The position numbers and the translations under genes are program-made. A stretch of 64,000 nt of DNA from Arthrobacter ipis (GTDB lineage Bacteria; Actinomycetota; Actinomycetes; Actinomycetales; Micrococcaceae): contig NZ_JAAOXD010000002.1 of NCBI RefSeq assembly GCF_014694315.1, forward strand, positions 124,001 to 188,000, in the 5' to 3' direction. The stretch's first letter is position 1, and each line of letters begins with the position of its first letter. Below are positions 19,941 through 28,138 of the stretch, in pieces. Under the pieces are notes generated by a model. It was given only the letters and a program-made list of their open reading frames with translations. It made no database searches and had not been told where the DNA came from.

Positions 19941-20561
19941 ATGACCATCCTGAGAATGACGCCGGAAGACGAGGCGTCCGGGCTGACGGCTGATATTTAC
20001 GATGATGACCGCCGGTCGCTCGGCTATGTACCGAGCCATACGAAGGCCATGAGTCTGAATCCGGAGGCCTACATGGCGTGGGAGTCTCTTATCAAGGCAA
20101 TCAGCTCCTCTTTGGGCCACCGCCGGTACGAACTGGTTACCCTGGCGGCTGCCCAGGGCATCGGCTCGACGCATTGCCGGTTGGCCCACGGGAAGAAGAT
20201 GCTCAGCATCCTCGGCGAAGATGAATTGATAGCCATCGCCAGAGACTTCCACAATGCCGGACTTACACAGGCTGAGGTGGCCATGATGGACTACGCGCTG
20301 AGACTCAGCACTGACGCGGCGAGCATGACCGACAACGATGCGCAGAAACTCCGCGATTTTGGATTCAGCGACCGGGAAATCGCGGATATTACGTTCGCTG
20401 CCGCCGCACGGAACTACATCAGTCGGTCGGTGTTGGCCATGGGCGTCGACCTGGATGTTCCCGAAGGTGTTAGCGACGAGCTGCAGAACGCGTTGCTCGC
20501 CCCGCTGCCTCAGATGCAGCCTAAGCGGGCAGCGCCCCCAGAAAGTTCCGCCGGCGAATAA
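19941..20561 (+). CDS. Carboxymuconolactone decarboxylase/AhpD-like protein
   Basis: 206 residues, all-alpha. The segment ELVTLAAAQGIGSTHCRLAHGKKM matches the CMD/peroxidase-related family, but only one of the two redox cysteines of CxxC is present (position x in xTHC), so classical AhpD activity is doubtful. The ATG follows AAGGAGCGTTC, a strong ribosome binding site; the frame stays open upstream without support. The physiological substrate is unknown. Confidence 0.8.
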   Translation: MTILRMTPEDEASGLTADIYDDDRRSLGYVPSHTKAMSLNPEAYMAWESLIKAISSSLGHRRYELVTLAAAQGIGSTHCRLAHGKKMLSILGEDELIAIARDFHNAGLTQAEVAMMDYALRLSTDAASMTDNDAQKLRDFGFSDREIADITFAAAARNYISRSVLAMGVDLDVPEGVSDELQNALLAPLPQMQPKRAAPPESSAGE

Positions 20562-20678
20562 GCCGGGATCCACAGTCCAGGTGGTTGCCGCGAGGGACTG
20601 CCAGCGCCCCAGAGGGAACAGACGCGTCTTCCGCGCGAGACGGCGAGCAGGCAGGGGGCGTGCTTGCCAAGGGCCTGC

Positions 20679-20783
20679 TTAGCGTTTGGCCCTTGTCCGG
20701 ATGACCACAGCAGAAAGACCGCTTGCTGCAGCCAAGAATCCGAGCATTATCGCCAGTGCTGAGACGTATTCAGAGATAGTCAT
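20679..20783 (-). CDS. Single-helix membrane miniprotein (34 aa)
   Basis: The product is MTISEYVSALAIMLGFLAAA followed by a second half with SAVVIRTRAKR: one membrane helix and a basic tail. The ATG follows GGAAGGTG at a good distance. Its size and layout resemble the tiny membrane proteins near 26 kb. Function unknown; coding status rests on the ribosome binding site and hydrophobic pattern only. Confidence 0.4.
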   Translation of the reverse strand: MTISEYVSALAIMLGFLAAASGLSAVVIRTRAKR

Positions 20784-21067
20784 CGCGGCCACACCTTCCA
20801 GTTGTGATGCGGCGACACTATCGGGGAGAGTCGGCGGCCTTTGAGAAGGAATGCAGCGTGTCGAATCAAGATTTGGACACGAGGTCCTCCCACGGCAGCA
20901 AGGAGCCCAACGGCCCCCGATAAAGCCCGCTGGAATCCTTGCGCCTTCTGAGAGGCTAGCCATTCGCGCCCGGCGCCGTCACCGGTTTCATCAGACGGCG
21001 GCGTAAATTGTCACCGGAAGTGGGGACACGAGTGACGCTTGTGAGGAAGCCCTGGGCAATTTGACGG

Positions 21068-21635
21068 ATGCCCGCCGCGGCCGAGGACGCCGTCACCCGC
21101 TACCGGGAGGCGGCCGAGGCATGGGCGCTCGGCAGCGAGAGGCTACGGCTGGACGGGCTGCTGCATGACAGTGTGATGACCGCTGTGCTCACTGCCGGTC
21201 GTGCCGGGTCGCCGCAGGAGCGGACGGCAAGCGCCGCCCTGGCCCGCAGCGCACTGGAGCGGCTGGACCAGCAGGGAACCGGATACTCTGAGGCCGCGCC
21301 GGCCACAGTCATCGAGGTGGCGGCCCGATCCGTATTGCGGCCGACGGCGGCACTCATGTTCCGGACGTGACGGGTCACCTCCGATTCGGCTGAGCACCTT
21401 CTCCTGCCGGTCGACGTCGTCCGTGCCGTTGTAGAGGCAGCCTCCTAGACGGTCACCAACTCCCGCCGTCATGCGGGACGGGCCGCTGCAACGTCCACGT
21501 GACGGCCGCCGCAGCGGCGGACCGCACGTGCCACGGTCATCACCGTCCGCAACGCCGGGAACGGCATTGACCACGGACTGGTTTCCGACCGGCGGCTGGG
21601 GATCCAGTTGCTCTTGAAAACGGTCAAGATTTTAG
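21068..21635 (+). pseudogene. Broken sensor histidine kinase
   Basis: The first frame encodes LDGLLHDSVMTAVLTAGRA and SALERLDQQGTG, the dimerisation/phosphoacceptor region of NarL-type sensor kinases (His in LLHDSV). In the same frame, after a TGA, LLLPVDVVRAVVEAAS continues. After a second stop TVTNSRRHAG (N-box) appears, and in another frame VRNAGNGIDH followed by RRLGIQLLLKTV (G-boxes) appears. The input domain is missing. At least two nonsense codons and one frameshift inactivate it. No response-regulator partner remains nearby. Confidence 0.7.
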
Positions 21636-21774
21636 TACGCAGGCCCCGACGTTAGGGGGCGAATCCCGAGGATTTTCTTTGGGCCGAAAGGGCAGCCGGT
21701 AATAGCCAGTGCAGTTGGCATGGCGGCGATGAACGATCCGGTCCCTCGCGCCCGTTCGTCCACGCGCCGACCTC

Positions 21775-22104
21775 TTGGGCGGGTTTTTGTATGGGCCATC
21801 CTTCGGGTCCGACCTGTCAGTTACTGCCACTTATGCGGGACTCATTCAGCTTGCAAAGAACCCGGATACGCTCATTGCCAGCGCGGTCACGGTGGACGGT
21901 AACAGCCTTGTCACCTCGGCTGCTGTGCTGTGGCCGGACGGATCTCCGGGAACGATGACGATCACCAGCCGGGACGCGAACAATGCGGTTCTCGGCTACG
22001 ACATCACGTACGGTTCGCCGGTCACGAAGACCTTCACTCAGCCGACCATCACCCGGAACGCCGCTGGTGCGGCGACCAACGTACCCCAGATTGTGGTGAG
22101 CTAA
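21775..22104 (+). CDS. Phage tail-like protein, C-terminal fragment
   Basis: 109 residues from a TTG, probably the 3' end of a longer gene. The beta-rich sequence (DLSVTATYAGLIQLAKNPDT, TITSRDANNAVLGYDITYGSP, TKTFTQPTITRNAAGAATNVPQ) recalls minor tail proteins of Arthrobacter phages. Its stop is directly followed by the next tail-like frame (TAATTGGG), the dense packing typical of phage structural genes. No upstream tail genes remain, so this is a fragment. Confidence 0.5.
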   Translation: MGGFLYGPSFGSDLSVTATYAGLIQLAKNPDTLIASAVTVDGNSLVTSAAVLWPDGSPGTMTITSRDANNAVLGYDITYGSPVTKTFTQPTITRNAAGAATNVPQIVVS

Positions 22105-22171
22105 TTGGGTATCCTCGACGCCCCTGTTATCCCAAAGGACTCGACCGGGCGCAGGCTCGATTCGTTCCAGG

Positions 22172-23581
22172 GTGGCAGACACCCGGCTCCAGAAGCGCAG
22201 CATCCCCGGCCTCGCTGCGATCCCCGGCGTGATGACCTCCCCTCCGACCATCTCAGCGGCGGCGGCCACGCAGCTCACCAGCGCTGCCACCATCCCGCCG
22301 TGGCAGCCGGGCGCCTACACCTTCAGCGGTGGCAAGCCATCGAGGGGTGCGTCCTTCCCGGACGACACCAGCTTCGGCGTGGCAGGGATGTACACGAACA
22401 CGTCAGCCACCCCGTGGGTTGCCGAGTGTGACCTCGACTTGGCCGAAGCGACGGGCCGCTTCGAAGTCCAGGTGAAGCCCAACGCATCCGCAGGTGTCCG
22501 TATCGGCATCTCGATCAACGGCGCACCCATGCAGTACATGGCGAACGGACCGTCGATCATGGACGGAACCAACCAGTTCCACCTCGTGACAATGGGAGCG
22601 CCGGGCCGGTACAGGATGCGACTTGAACTGGACGGCAACGCACGGTTCTACGGCATCTCCGTGGCCCTGACTGACACTGTTCGAAGCGTCCGCCAGGCAG
22701 GCAAGCGCATGGTTGTCGTGGGCGACTCCTACACCGAGCCGACCATCGTGGACTCAAACCCCCGCGTGGGCAACATGGGCTGGGTGCAGCGGCTCGGCAT
22801 GATGCTCGGCGTGTCCGCCATCTCGTGCGGCTCGGGCGGCACCGGCTACGTCAACCCCGGCGCGGGCGGGCGTGTGAAGTTCCGTGACCGTTCCGCTGAC
22901 TGGCTGGGGCAGTTGTCCACCGGGGACATTCTGGTCTTCGCGGGCGGCATCAACGACACTTCATACACAGCGGCGCAGGTTGGTACGGAAGCGGCGGCGT
23001 GCTTCGCACTCTGCCCGCCCGGCGTCGAACTCGTGGTCCTGTCCCCCTTCTGGCCGCGAGGCTTCCAGTCATACTCCGCGAACTTGCTGGCCGTCAGGGA
23101 CGCGATCAAGACGGCGGCGGTGGCTGCCGGGGCGAAGTACATCGACCTCCTGCAAATCCCGGCCGTGGAGACGCTGCCCGCAGCAACCACGCTTGCGGCG
23201 GCGACCACCGGCACGCCCTCACAAATATCCACCGTGGCGAACATCCCGAACGGCACCTACATCCAGATCGGGACTGACACGAACGCCGAGATTAGGATGA
23301 CGACCGGCCGCTCGGGGTCCGGGCCGTACACGCTCAGCTTCGGCGGATCCTACAACGGGCTCACGGGCGGCGGTAACCTCGCACGCACGCACGCTCTGGG
23401 CGATCCCGTGATCCCGTCCGGCCCCGGCTACATGACAGGCACCGGAAAGCAGGGTACGACCGTGGGCGACGGGAACGCCGACCGCTACACAGGGTCGGAT
23501 GCCACCCACCCGTCCGGGCCGGGGCACTTCAACATCGCCACCTACGTCCTGCGCTACTACACCGAAACCCTCGAAGGGTAG
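22172..23581 (+). CDS. Phage-type SGNH-hydrolase minor tail protein (possible frameshift near start)
   Basis: 469 residues from a GTG. The first 180 residues are a beta-rich carbohydrate-binding-like domain (GAYTFSGGKP, YRMRLELDGNARFYGI). From residue about 186 an SGNH fold begins: VVVGDSYTEP, GSGGTGYVN, FAGGIND, a loop insertion, and DATHPSGPGH (catalytic Asp/His). The preceding frame from 22105 starts GILDAPVIPKDSTGRRLDSFQ and would join this one if a single G were removed near 22169 (giving SFQVADTRLQKRS). The original gene therefore probably started at 22105. In phages such proteins trim host glycans at the tail tip. Confidence 0.6.
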   Translation: MADTRLQKRSIPGLAAIPGVMTSPPTISAAAATQLTSAATIPPWQPGAYTFSGGKPSRGASFPDDTSFGVAGMYTNTSATPWVAECDLDLAEATGRFEVQVKPNASAGVRIGISINGAPMQYMANGPSIMDGTNQFHLVTMGAPGRYRMRLELDGNARFYGISVALTDTVRSVRQAGKRMVVVGDSYTEPTIVDSNPRVGNMGWVQRLGMMLGVSAISCGSGGTGYVNPGAGGRVKFRDRSADWLGQLSTGDILVFAGGINDTSYTAAQVGTEAAACFALCPPGVELVVLSPFWPRGFQSYSANLLAVRDAIKTAAVAAGAKYIDLLQIPAVETLPAATTLAAATTGTPSQISTVANIPNGTYIQIGTDTNAEIRMTTGRSGSGPYTLSFGGSYNGLTGGGNLARTHALGDPVIPSGPGYMTGTGKQGTTVGDGNADRYTGSDATHPSGPGHFNIATYVLRYYTETLEG

Positions 23582-23587
23582 AGGCGG

Positions 23588-23609
23588 AGCGGCCCCTTCG
23601 GGGGCCGCT
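23588..23609. terminator. Bidirectional hairpin between convergent SGNH genes
   Basis: A perfect nine-base-pair stem, AGCGGCCCC with GGGGCCGCT, closed by a TTCG tetraloop. It lies between the stop codons of two convergent genes and is followed by TTA. It probably terminates transcription from both sides. Confidence 0.75.
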
Positions 23610-24374
23610 TTACTTGTTGGCGGCAGCGGACTTAGCCACGGCGTCAAGGATGGGCTTGCTGAGCTTCTTCGCCATGTAAGCATGGCCTGCGTCTGTCGGG
23701 TGGGTGTTGTCCCTGCCGATCAGCTTCGTGTCTTCCCCGGTGAACCAGCCCTCAGCGATCGGATCAATGAACGTCGCGCCAGCATGCAGGGCGGCGGCCT
23801 TGATGGCATCCCGCACGTCGAACATGTTCGGGATTGGGGTATCGTTCGGCCACGCCGGGCCAACCACGATGAGCTTCGCATTCGGGGAGTTCTTCAGCAT
23901 CGCAGCGTAGAGCTGTCCCGCTGCGGTGCCTACGGTGTCAGCCGGCGCGGAAGCGTCGTTGAGCCCGCCGAAGACCACGACCACGTCCTGATCCTCGAAG
24001 GCGTTCCCGGCGTAGGACTGACCGAACGTCTCGTGAATGATTCCCTTCGTGACGTACCCGGCACCACCACGCCCAAGCAGGTTCAACTGAAGGCGCGCAC
24101 CGTCCTTGGTGTAGCCCGACTGGACCAGCGCAGGCCAACCATCGTCCTTGAACCCGCCCATGTCGCTGCCACCCGTGAACGAGTCACCAAGTACCAGCAG
24201 CTGCGGGACGAAAGCGGCCTTGATCGGCTTCCCCGTAGGGATCACTTTGGACGCCGCAACCGGCGCAGGCTGGCGCGTCAGGACGAACCCCGTGAACGCC
24301 AGGACAAGAACGGCGGCCAGCGCCATGCCAGCGATAATCAGCCGGCGCGTGGCGCGGCTACGGGTGTGCCCCAT
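23610..24374 (-). CDS. Membrane-anchored SGNH hydrolase
   Basis: 254 residues. One N-terminal membrane helix (about 11-33, LIIAGMALAAVLVLAFTGFVL) exposes an SGNH domain outside. The blocks are LVLGDSFTGG (nucleophile), LGRGGAGYVTKG, FGGLNDA and GRDNTHPTDAGH. A GGGGGA ribosome binding site precedes the ATG, thirteen codons inside the longer frame. It is convergent with the phage-type SGNH gene and shares block spacing with it. It may modify acyl groups of surface polymers. Confidence 0.85.
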   Translation of the reverse strand: MGHTRSRATRRLIIAGMALAAVLVLAFTGFVLTRQPAPVAASKVIPTGKPIKAAFVPQLLVLGDSFTGGSDMGGFKDDGWPALVQSGYTKDGARLQLNLLGRGGAGYVTKGIIHETFGQSYAGNAFEDQDVVVVFGGLNDASAPADTVGTAAGQLYAAMLKNSPNAKLIVVGPAWPNDTPIPNMFDVRDAIKAAALHAGATFIDPIAEGWFTGEDTKLIGRDNTHPTDAGHAYMAKKLSKPILDAVAKSAAANK

Positions 24375-24515
24375 ATATCCCCCATGAAGATTGTGCAAGT
24401 CAAGCTGAAGCATAAGGCCTGAAGCTTCAACTAATGAAATCGCGCATCTAAGGGGTCAGATAAATCCGGTTATGCCCTACCCGTGTTACGGCGACATGTG
24501 GCTCGTGGGAACGAA

Positions 24516-25757
24516 CTAGCGGTACCCGTCCACAATGGCAGCAGCGATCTCCTTGTAAGCCCGCCGAGTCTCGGGCTTCAGGTGGTCGAGGGTCACCAGG
24601 TCGCCGTCAGCCACTCCTCTGTCGTGCGGCACGGCGATGAGCTCGCGGCACATTCCGGCGAGGTGCTCCTCGATCGCGTCCTTGTCCACTCGGTTGGACA
24701 CCTCGTCCTTGTCCGTGATCACCACGATGGCGTTGCGGGCCAGGTCCTCGTAGCCGTGGCCAGCCAGCCACTGCAGCGTGCTGCGGGCGCGCTTGGCGCC
24801 GCTCACCGCGTAGCCGGCGGCGATGATCAGGTTGTCCGCGGACTGCAGGATCCCACTCATCGCGTTGTGAGTCACTCCCGTGCCGCAGTCGGTCAACGCC
24901 ACGGAGTAGTAGCTGGAGATAAGCTTGCGGATCCGCAAATACTCCTCGGCGGTGAGTGAATCGGACACCTCGGGGTCCTGCTCGCCAGCGATGAGGTGCA
25001 GCCGGCCGGAGTGGTGCATGTAGCGGGAGAGCTCGGTGAGCGAGTCGACGGAGTCGATGTTCCGGAGCAGATCTGTAATCGTCCGCGGGGTTGCCTTCTG
25101 GTAGATGCCTTCCCCCAGCGCGCGCTCCACGAGGTCACCGGAGTCGGGGTTCGCGTCGATGGCGCACGGCGGGTCGCCACGGAACTCGGCCAAAGTGAGG
25201 CCGACCCCAACGGTGGTGGAGGTCTTGCCGATCCCACCTTTCAGGCTGAGCACTGCGGTGTTATAACTACCCTGCAGCTGGCGTGCGATCCGGCGGGCCA
25301 CCTCATCTTCCTCGCGTTCCAGAGCGCTCGGACCGAGGTTCCAGGCGCCGCCTGTGGCCCGGTACAGGAAGCCTCGGAAGCCCTTCTTCGGGCGCGGCTT
25401 CTGCTCGCGGACAAACGACGTCGGCAATGCGGTGGCGTCCGCAATCGGCACCTCAGGCTCCGGAAGGCTTTCCGGTGCGTTCGACGCCGGTGCTCCCGCG
25501 GGCTGGCGGGACGGCGTCGGCGGAGCCGCGGCGGCGGGAGAGGCGTCAGAGAGAGCGTCGGCTACCGCGGCAGCTTCCGCCCAGGAGGAACTGCGGACAG
25601 GACGGGGTGGTGCGGTGGGCTCAGGTGTCACGGCGGGAAAGGTTCCTGTCCAGGCGTCGGAGCCGTCGTCATTGCGGCGGCGGAAGCGGCGGCGGAGCTC
25701 GGGCTGCTCCTCGTCGGGGCTGGCCTCGGCTAATCGGTTGTCCGCTGGCTTGGGCAT
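24516..25757 (-). CDS. EspI-like MinD/ParA-family ATPase
   Basis: 413 residues. The first 115 are a disordered Pro/Ala-rich tail; the rest is a MinD-like ATPase with the deviant Walker A KGGIGKTS (173-180), CAIDANPDSGDLVER (A' region) and VALTDCGTG (B region). The long Pro-rich N-terminus and the signature AALxxxxGIGKT-type nucleotide loop fit EspI-type ATPases of type VII (ESX) secretion loci better than chromosome-partition ParA. No ESX gene is found nearby. The ATG at 25757 has GGGGGG seven bases upstream, stronger than an earlier TTG. Confidence 0.75.
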   Translation of the reverse strand: MPKPADNRLAEASPDEEQPELRRRFRRRNDDGSDAWTGTFPAVTPEPTAPPRPVRSSSWAEAAAVADALSDASPAAAAPPTPSRQPAGAPASNAPESLPEPEVPIADATALPTSFVREQKPRPKKGFRGFLYRATGGAWNLGPSALEREEDEVARRIARQLQGSYNTAVLSLKGGIGKTSTTVGVGLTLAEFRGDPPCAIDANPDSGDLVERALGEGIYQKATPRTITDLLRNIDSVDSLTELSRYMHHSGRLHLIAGEQDPEVSDSLTAEEYLRIRKLISSYYSVALTDCGTGVTHNAMSGILQSADNLIIAAGYAVSGAKRARSTLQWLAGHGYEDLARNAIVVITDKDEVSNRVDKDAIEEHLAGMCRELIAVPHDRGVADGDLVTLDHLKPETRRAYKEIAAAIVDGYR

Positions 25758-25899
25758 GGTCGTTCCCCCCGGGCTCGCAGCGGCGTCCCGCTGCGGTGGT
25801 CGATTGGTCTCGTTCAAATAGCCATTCTAGGCGCTACCGAACTACCTATTGGTCAGCGGCATAGCTTGCGCTCCTAGCGACGCCCGAAGACAAGCTTTC

Positions 25900-26019
25900 T
25901 CAGCTGTGAGTTAGAGCTGCCGTAACAACAGCGGCAGTGATCACCAGCAGAATGCCCAGTGCCACGTAGCCCCACCATTTAGGCCGACTCCGGTGCGGGT
26001 TGATGTCGACGTACGGCAC
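25900..26019 (-). CDS. Single-helix membrane miniprotein (39 aa)
   Basis: Starts at GTG two bases after the stop of the preceding miniprotein (TAGCCGTG), so the two are probably translationally coupled. The product PYVDINPHRSRPKWWGYVAL, then a helix of about 18 hydrophobic residues and ALTHS, has a basic cytosolic N-terminus and one membrane helix. Unknown function. Confidence 0.45.
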   Translation of the reverse strand: MPYVDINPHRSRPKWWGYVALGILLVITAAVVTAALTHS

Positions 26020-26021
26020 GG

Positions 26022-26174
26022 CTATTTCTGCCCGCCCGGAGCGGAAGAGGCTGTCGCCGGGGCAACGGCAACGGCCCTGCGCTTGAGCCGGAGCATCCAG
26101 TAGAGCCCGGCGAACGGAATCAACAGGCTGCCCAGCAGGACAGACAGTGCGAGAACAAAATCGGTGACGGCCAC
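26022..26174 (-). CDS. Single-helix membrane miniprotein (50 aa)
   Basis: GTG start with an excellent GGAGG eight bases upstream. One hydrophobic helix (DFVLALSVLLGSLLIPFAGL) is followed by a basic, Ala-rich tail (RLKRRAVAVAPATASSAPG). It forms a two-gene unit with the next miniprotein. Its position after an EspI-like ATPase gene may be accidental. Confidence 0.45.
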   Translation of the reverse strand: MAVTDFVLALSVLLGSLLIPFAGLYWMLRLKRRAVAVAPATASSAPGGQK

Positions 26175-26369
26175 GGTTGAGACCTCCGTAAGCGGCAGCT
26201 CCTTCGACGCAACCAGAGCGACCATGCTCAGGGTTCGACAAAGGGGCTGGGAATGGACCCCCCATTTTTGGGTCATTCGCCAGCCTACTTAGCACTTAAG
26301 GGCGCTGTCCAATTGGACACGCCCGTTAGTGCAACCACTATTCATCTATTGCGCTTCATGCCTTTGCCC

Positions 26370-26513
26370 CTAGTGCCGGAGGGCCAGCGTCACCACCACC
26401 GCAGTCGCCACTGCCAGAACCGCTAGCCCGACGAACGACAGCGCGCGAAGCTGACGGCGGCGTACTTCGCGCTGCGATTCCCGACCGTACCGGCCTCCCC
26501 CACGGAATCCCAT
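26370..26513 (-). CDS. Single-helix membrane miniprotein (47 aa)
   Basis: Product MGFRGGGRYGRESQREVRRR continued by QLRALSF, a helix of about 20 residues and a final ALRH. A strongly basic, Gly/Arg-rich N-terminus precedes one membrane helix. The frame has high GC3 and a plain ATG. Weak evidence alone, but it has the same build as the other miniproteins nearby. Confidence 0.4.
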   Translation of the reverse strand: MGFRGGGRYGRESQREVRRRQLRALSFVGLAVLAVATAVVVTLALRH

Positions 26514-26601
26514 GGCGGAAACGCTACGGATGGAAACTCAAGGAATGCGCAAGCAAACCTCAAGGTTTGATCAAGATGTAGAGCTTCCCACTCATACAGG
26601 C

Positions 26602-26865
26602 CTAGATGCCGTCGCCGTGATTCGTGGCTGCGTTGTGGTGGTGCAGCATCCGCCGCAGCCGCTGCGGGTGCTGACCGCGCCCCGCGTGACGAGAGGGAAG
26701 CGGCGACAGCGGCTCCACGGCCAAACCCGCAACGGCGGCCCTGGCACGATCTTCCACACCCGGCATGTCCTGCAGGTCAAGCCAGGAACGCTCGGGAAAA
26801 GGGTCATCGGCAACGATGTGCTGCTCGAAGAAGCGGCGGAGGGCTGGACTGATTCCGGTGTTCAT
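26602..26865 (-). CDS. Small hypothetical protein (87 aa)
   Basis: Product NTGISPALRRFFEQHIVADD, PFPERSWLDLQDMPG, then a His/Arg-rich C-terminus (RRMLHHHNAATNHGDG). The first half looks conserved in Micrococcaceae small proteins; the C-terminal half is basic and may be disordered. The ATG is preceded by TTGGGAT, close to the start codon. Unknown function. Confidence 0.45.
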   Translation of the reverse strand: MNTGISPALRRFFEQHIVADDPFPERSWLDLQDMPGVEDRARAAVAGLAVEPLSPLPSRHAGRGQHPQRLRRMLHHHNAATNHGDGI

Positions 26866-26917
26866 ATCCCAAACGTAGAATGGCACCTTCCCCGCGCCCA
26901 GAGTAGTCAATACGTGT

Positions 26918-26951
26918 CTTTCGCACAGCCGGGTACCCGGCTGTGCGAAAG
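26918..26951. terminator. Perfect 34-bp palindrome (terminator-like hairpin)
   Basis: Arms of 17 bases (from CTTTCGCACAGCCGGGT) are fully complementary without a loop except the central residues. It lies nine bases past the metallo-hydrolase stop codon on the minus strand. There is no clear U tract, so it may be an intrinsic terminator of the hairpin-only kind or a binding site. Confidence 0.6.
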
Positions 26952-26959
26952 TACTCGGC

Positions 26960-27775
26960 TCAGTGCTGCGGGCGGGTCTCCTGCAGCCGCTTGATGAACC
27001 AGCGCGACTGCTCCGGCCCGTAAGGCAGCACGGGGATGGCCTTTGTGGCGTCAGCGGGGGTGTCCCGGATCGACTGCCGGGCCTGCCGGACGGCCGTTGT
27101 CATGGTGTCTGCCATGGTCTTGACGAAGCGGTCGCTGCACGGTTCGCCATGCCCGGGAACCAGGAACTCGTAGCGGCGGCGGAGAGCGGAGAGATGCCGC
27201 AGTGCGTCTGCCCATTCTTCCGGGTAGGAGTCCTCAAAGGAGGGATGCGAGCCCTGTTCCACGAGGTCGCCGGCGAACAGGGTGGTGGTGGTACCTACTA
27301 GGAGGTCACCGTCGGTATGCCCGCGGCCCAGGTGGAACAGCGTTACAGTCTGACCACCAAGGTCCACCAGTACGGGCTGGTCTCGAACAATCGCGTTGGG
27401 GACCACGATCTCCACGTTCTCACCGACGCCGGCGGCCATTTCCGGTTCGGCATCGGTGACCTCGCTGCGTTGGGCGTCGCCGTCTTCAGCGATCTCCTCC
27501 GCACAGTTCTCGTGCGACCAGAACTCTTCAGCGCCGGCCTCGGCGAAGACCGCGTTGCCGAAGAAGTGGTCGTAGTGTGCGTGGGTGTTCACCACCACAA
27601 GCGGCAGCGGGGTCTTCGCCCGCACGGCGCCCAGGATCTCCTTGCCTTGCCTCGGTCCACATCCAGTGTCGATCACCATAGCCCGTTCGGTTCCTACAAT
27701 CAGGCCAGTGTTGAGCTTTGAACCTTCAGTCACCAGCACATAGTTGTCCGCGCCGACGTCGAGCCATCGTGACAT
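26960..27775 (-). CDS. Metallo-beta-lactamase-fold hydrolase
   Basis: 271 residues with the MBL signature: NTHAHYDHFFGN (HxHxDH, metal ligands), LGRGHTDGDLLV (His), LFAGDLVEQG (bridging Asp) and VPGHGEP (His). It has no signal peptide, so it acts in the cytosol. The family covers lactonases, glyoxalases and others; the substrate is unknown. The C-terminal helices (TTAVRQARQSIRD) match the general MBL hydrolase group rather than RNase Z. Confidence 0.85.
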   Translation of the reverse strand: MSRWLDVGADNYVLVTEGSKLNTGLIVGTERAMVIDTGCGPRQGKEILGAVRAKTPLPLVVVNTHAHYDHFFGNAVFAEAGAEEFWSHENCAEEIAEDGDAQRSEVTDAEPEMAAGVGENVEIVVPNAIVRDQPVLVDLGGQTVTLFHLGRGHTDGDLLVGTTTTLFAGDLVEQGSHPSFEDSYPEEWADALRHLSALRRRYEFLVPGHGEPCSDRFVKTMADTMTTAVRQARQSIRDTPADATKAIPVLPYGPEQSRWFIKRLQETRPQH

Positions 27776-27937
27776 TGTTTCTCCATAAATCTGGGGAGCA
27801 TCTGCGATCTTCTGGCCTCGATTGTACTCATCTAGCTTGGGATTATCAGGGAAGCGCTATAGCGCCAGACCAAAGGGAAGCCAGCGCGTGACCGCAAATT
27901 CACTCATTCGAAACACCGCGCTGGGTATGATCTGGCC

Positions 27938-28072
27938 ATGGGGACTAAACAACAGAAGCACTTCTGCGAAACCTGCAACACGATCACCAACCACGTCACG
28001 TCATACAAGGATGACGGAAGGGGCCTCGAGGCTCTCGTAAGGTGCAGCGACCACTCAGACACAACACTGTAG
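27938..28072 (+). CDS. Zinc-ribbon-like miniprotein (44 aa)
   Basis: Product GTKQQKHFCETCNTITNHVT, then a short loop and RCSDHSDTTL. A CxxC and a later CxxH form a candidate zinc site. The gene is followed at once by a strong terminator hairpin, which supports a real transcript. Function unknown. Confidence 0.55.
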   Translation: MGTKQQKHFCETCNTITNHVTSYKDDGRGLEALVRCSDHSDTTL

Positions 28073-28077
28073 GACCT

Positions 28078-28110
28078 GTCCTTCGCCGCCGAAAAACGGC
28101 GGCGAAGGAC
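28078..28110. terminator. Terminator hairpin (bidirectional)
   Basis: A 14-base-pair perfect stem begins GTCCTTCGCCGCC and pairs with GGCGGCGAAGGAC, around an A-rich loop. It ends the zinc-ribbon gene and the convergent bkd operon, whose last stop codon is 29 bases further on. Confidence 0.8.
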
Positions 28111-28138
28111 CGATCACCTGAATGCCAATACTTACGTT

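Noticed and set aside
21068..24374. Intact prophage
   Set aside because: No integrase, terminase, portal, capsid or lysis genes were found and only tail fragments remain.
24516..25757. ParA-type chromosome or plasmid partition protein
   Set aside because: No parB or parS-like sequence is near, and the Pro-rich N-terminus fits EspI better.
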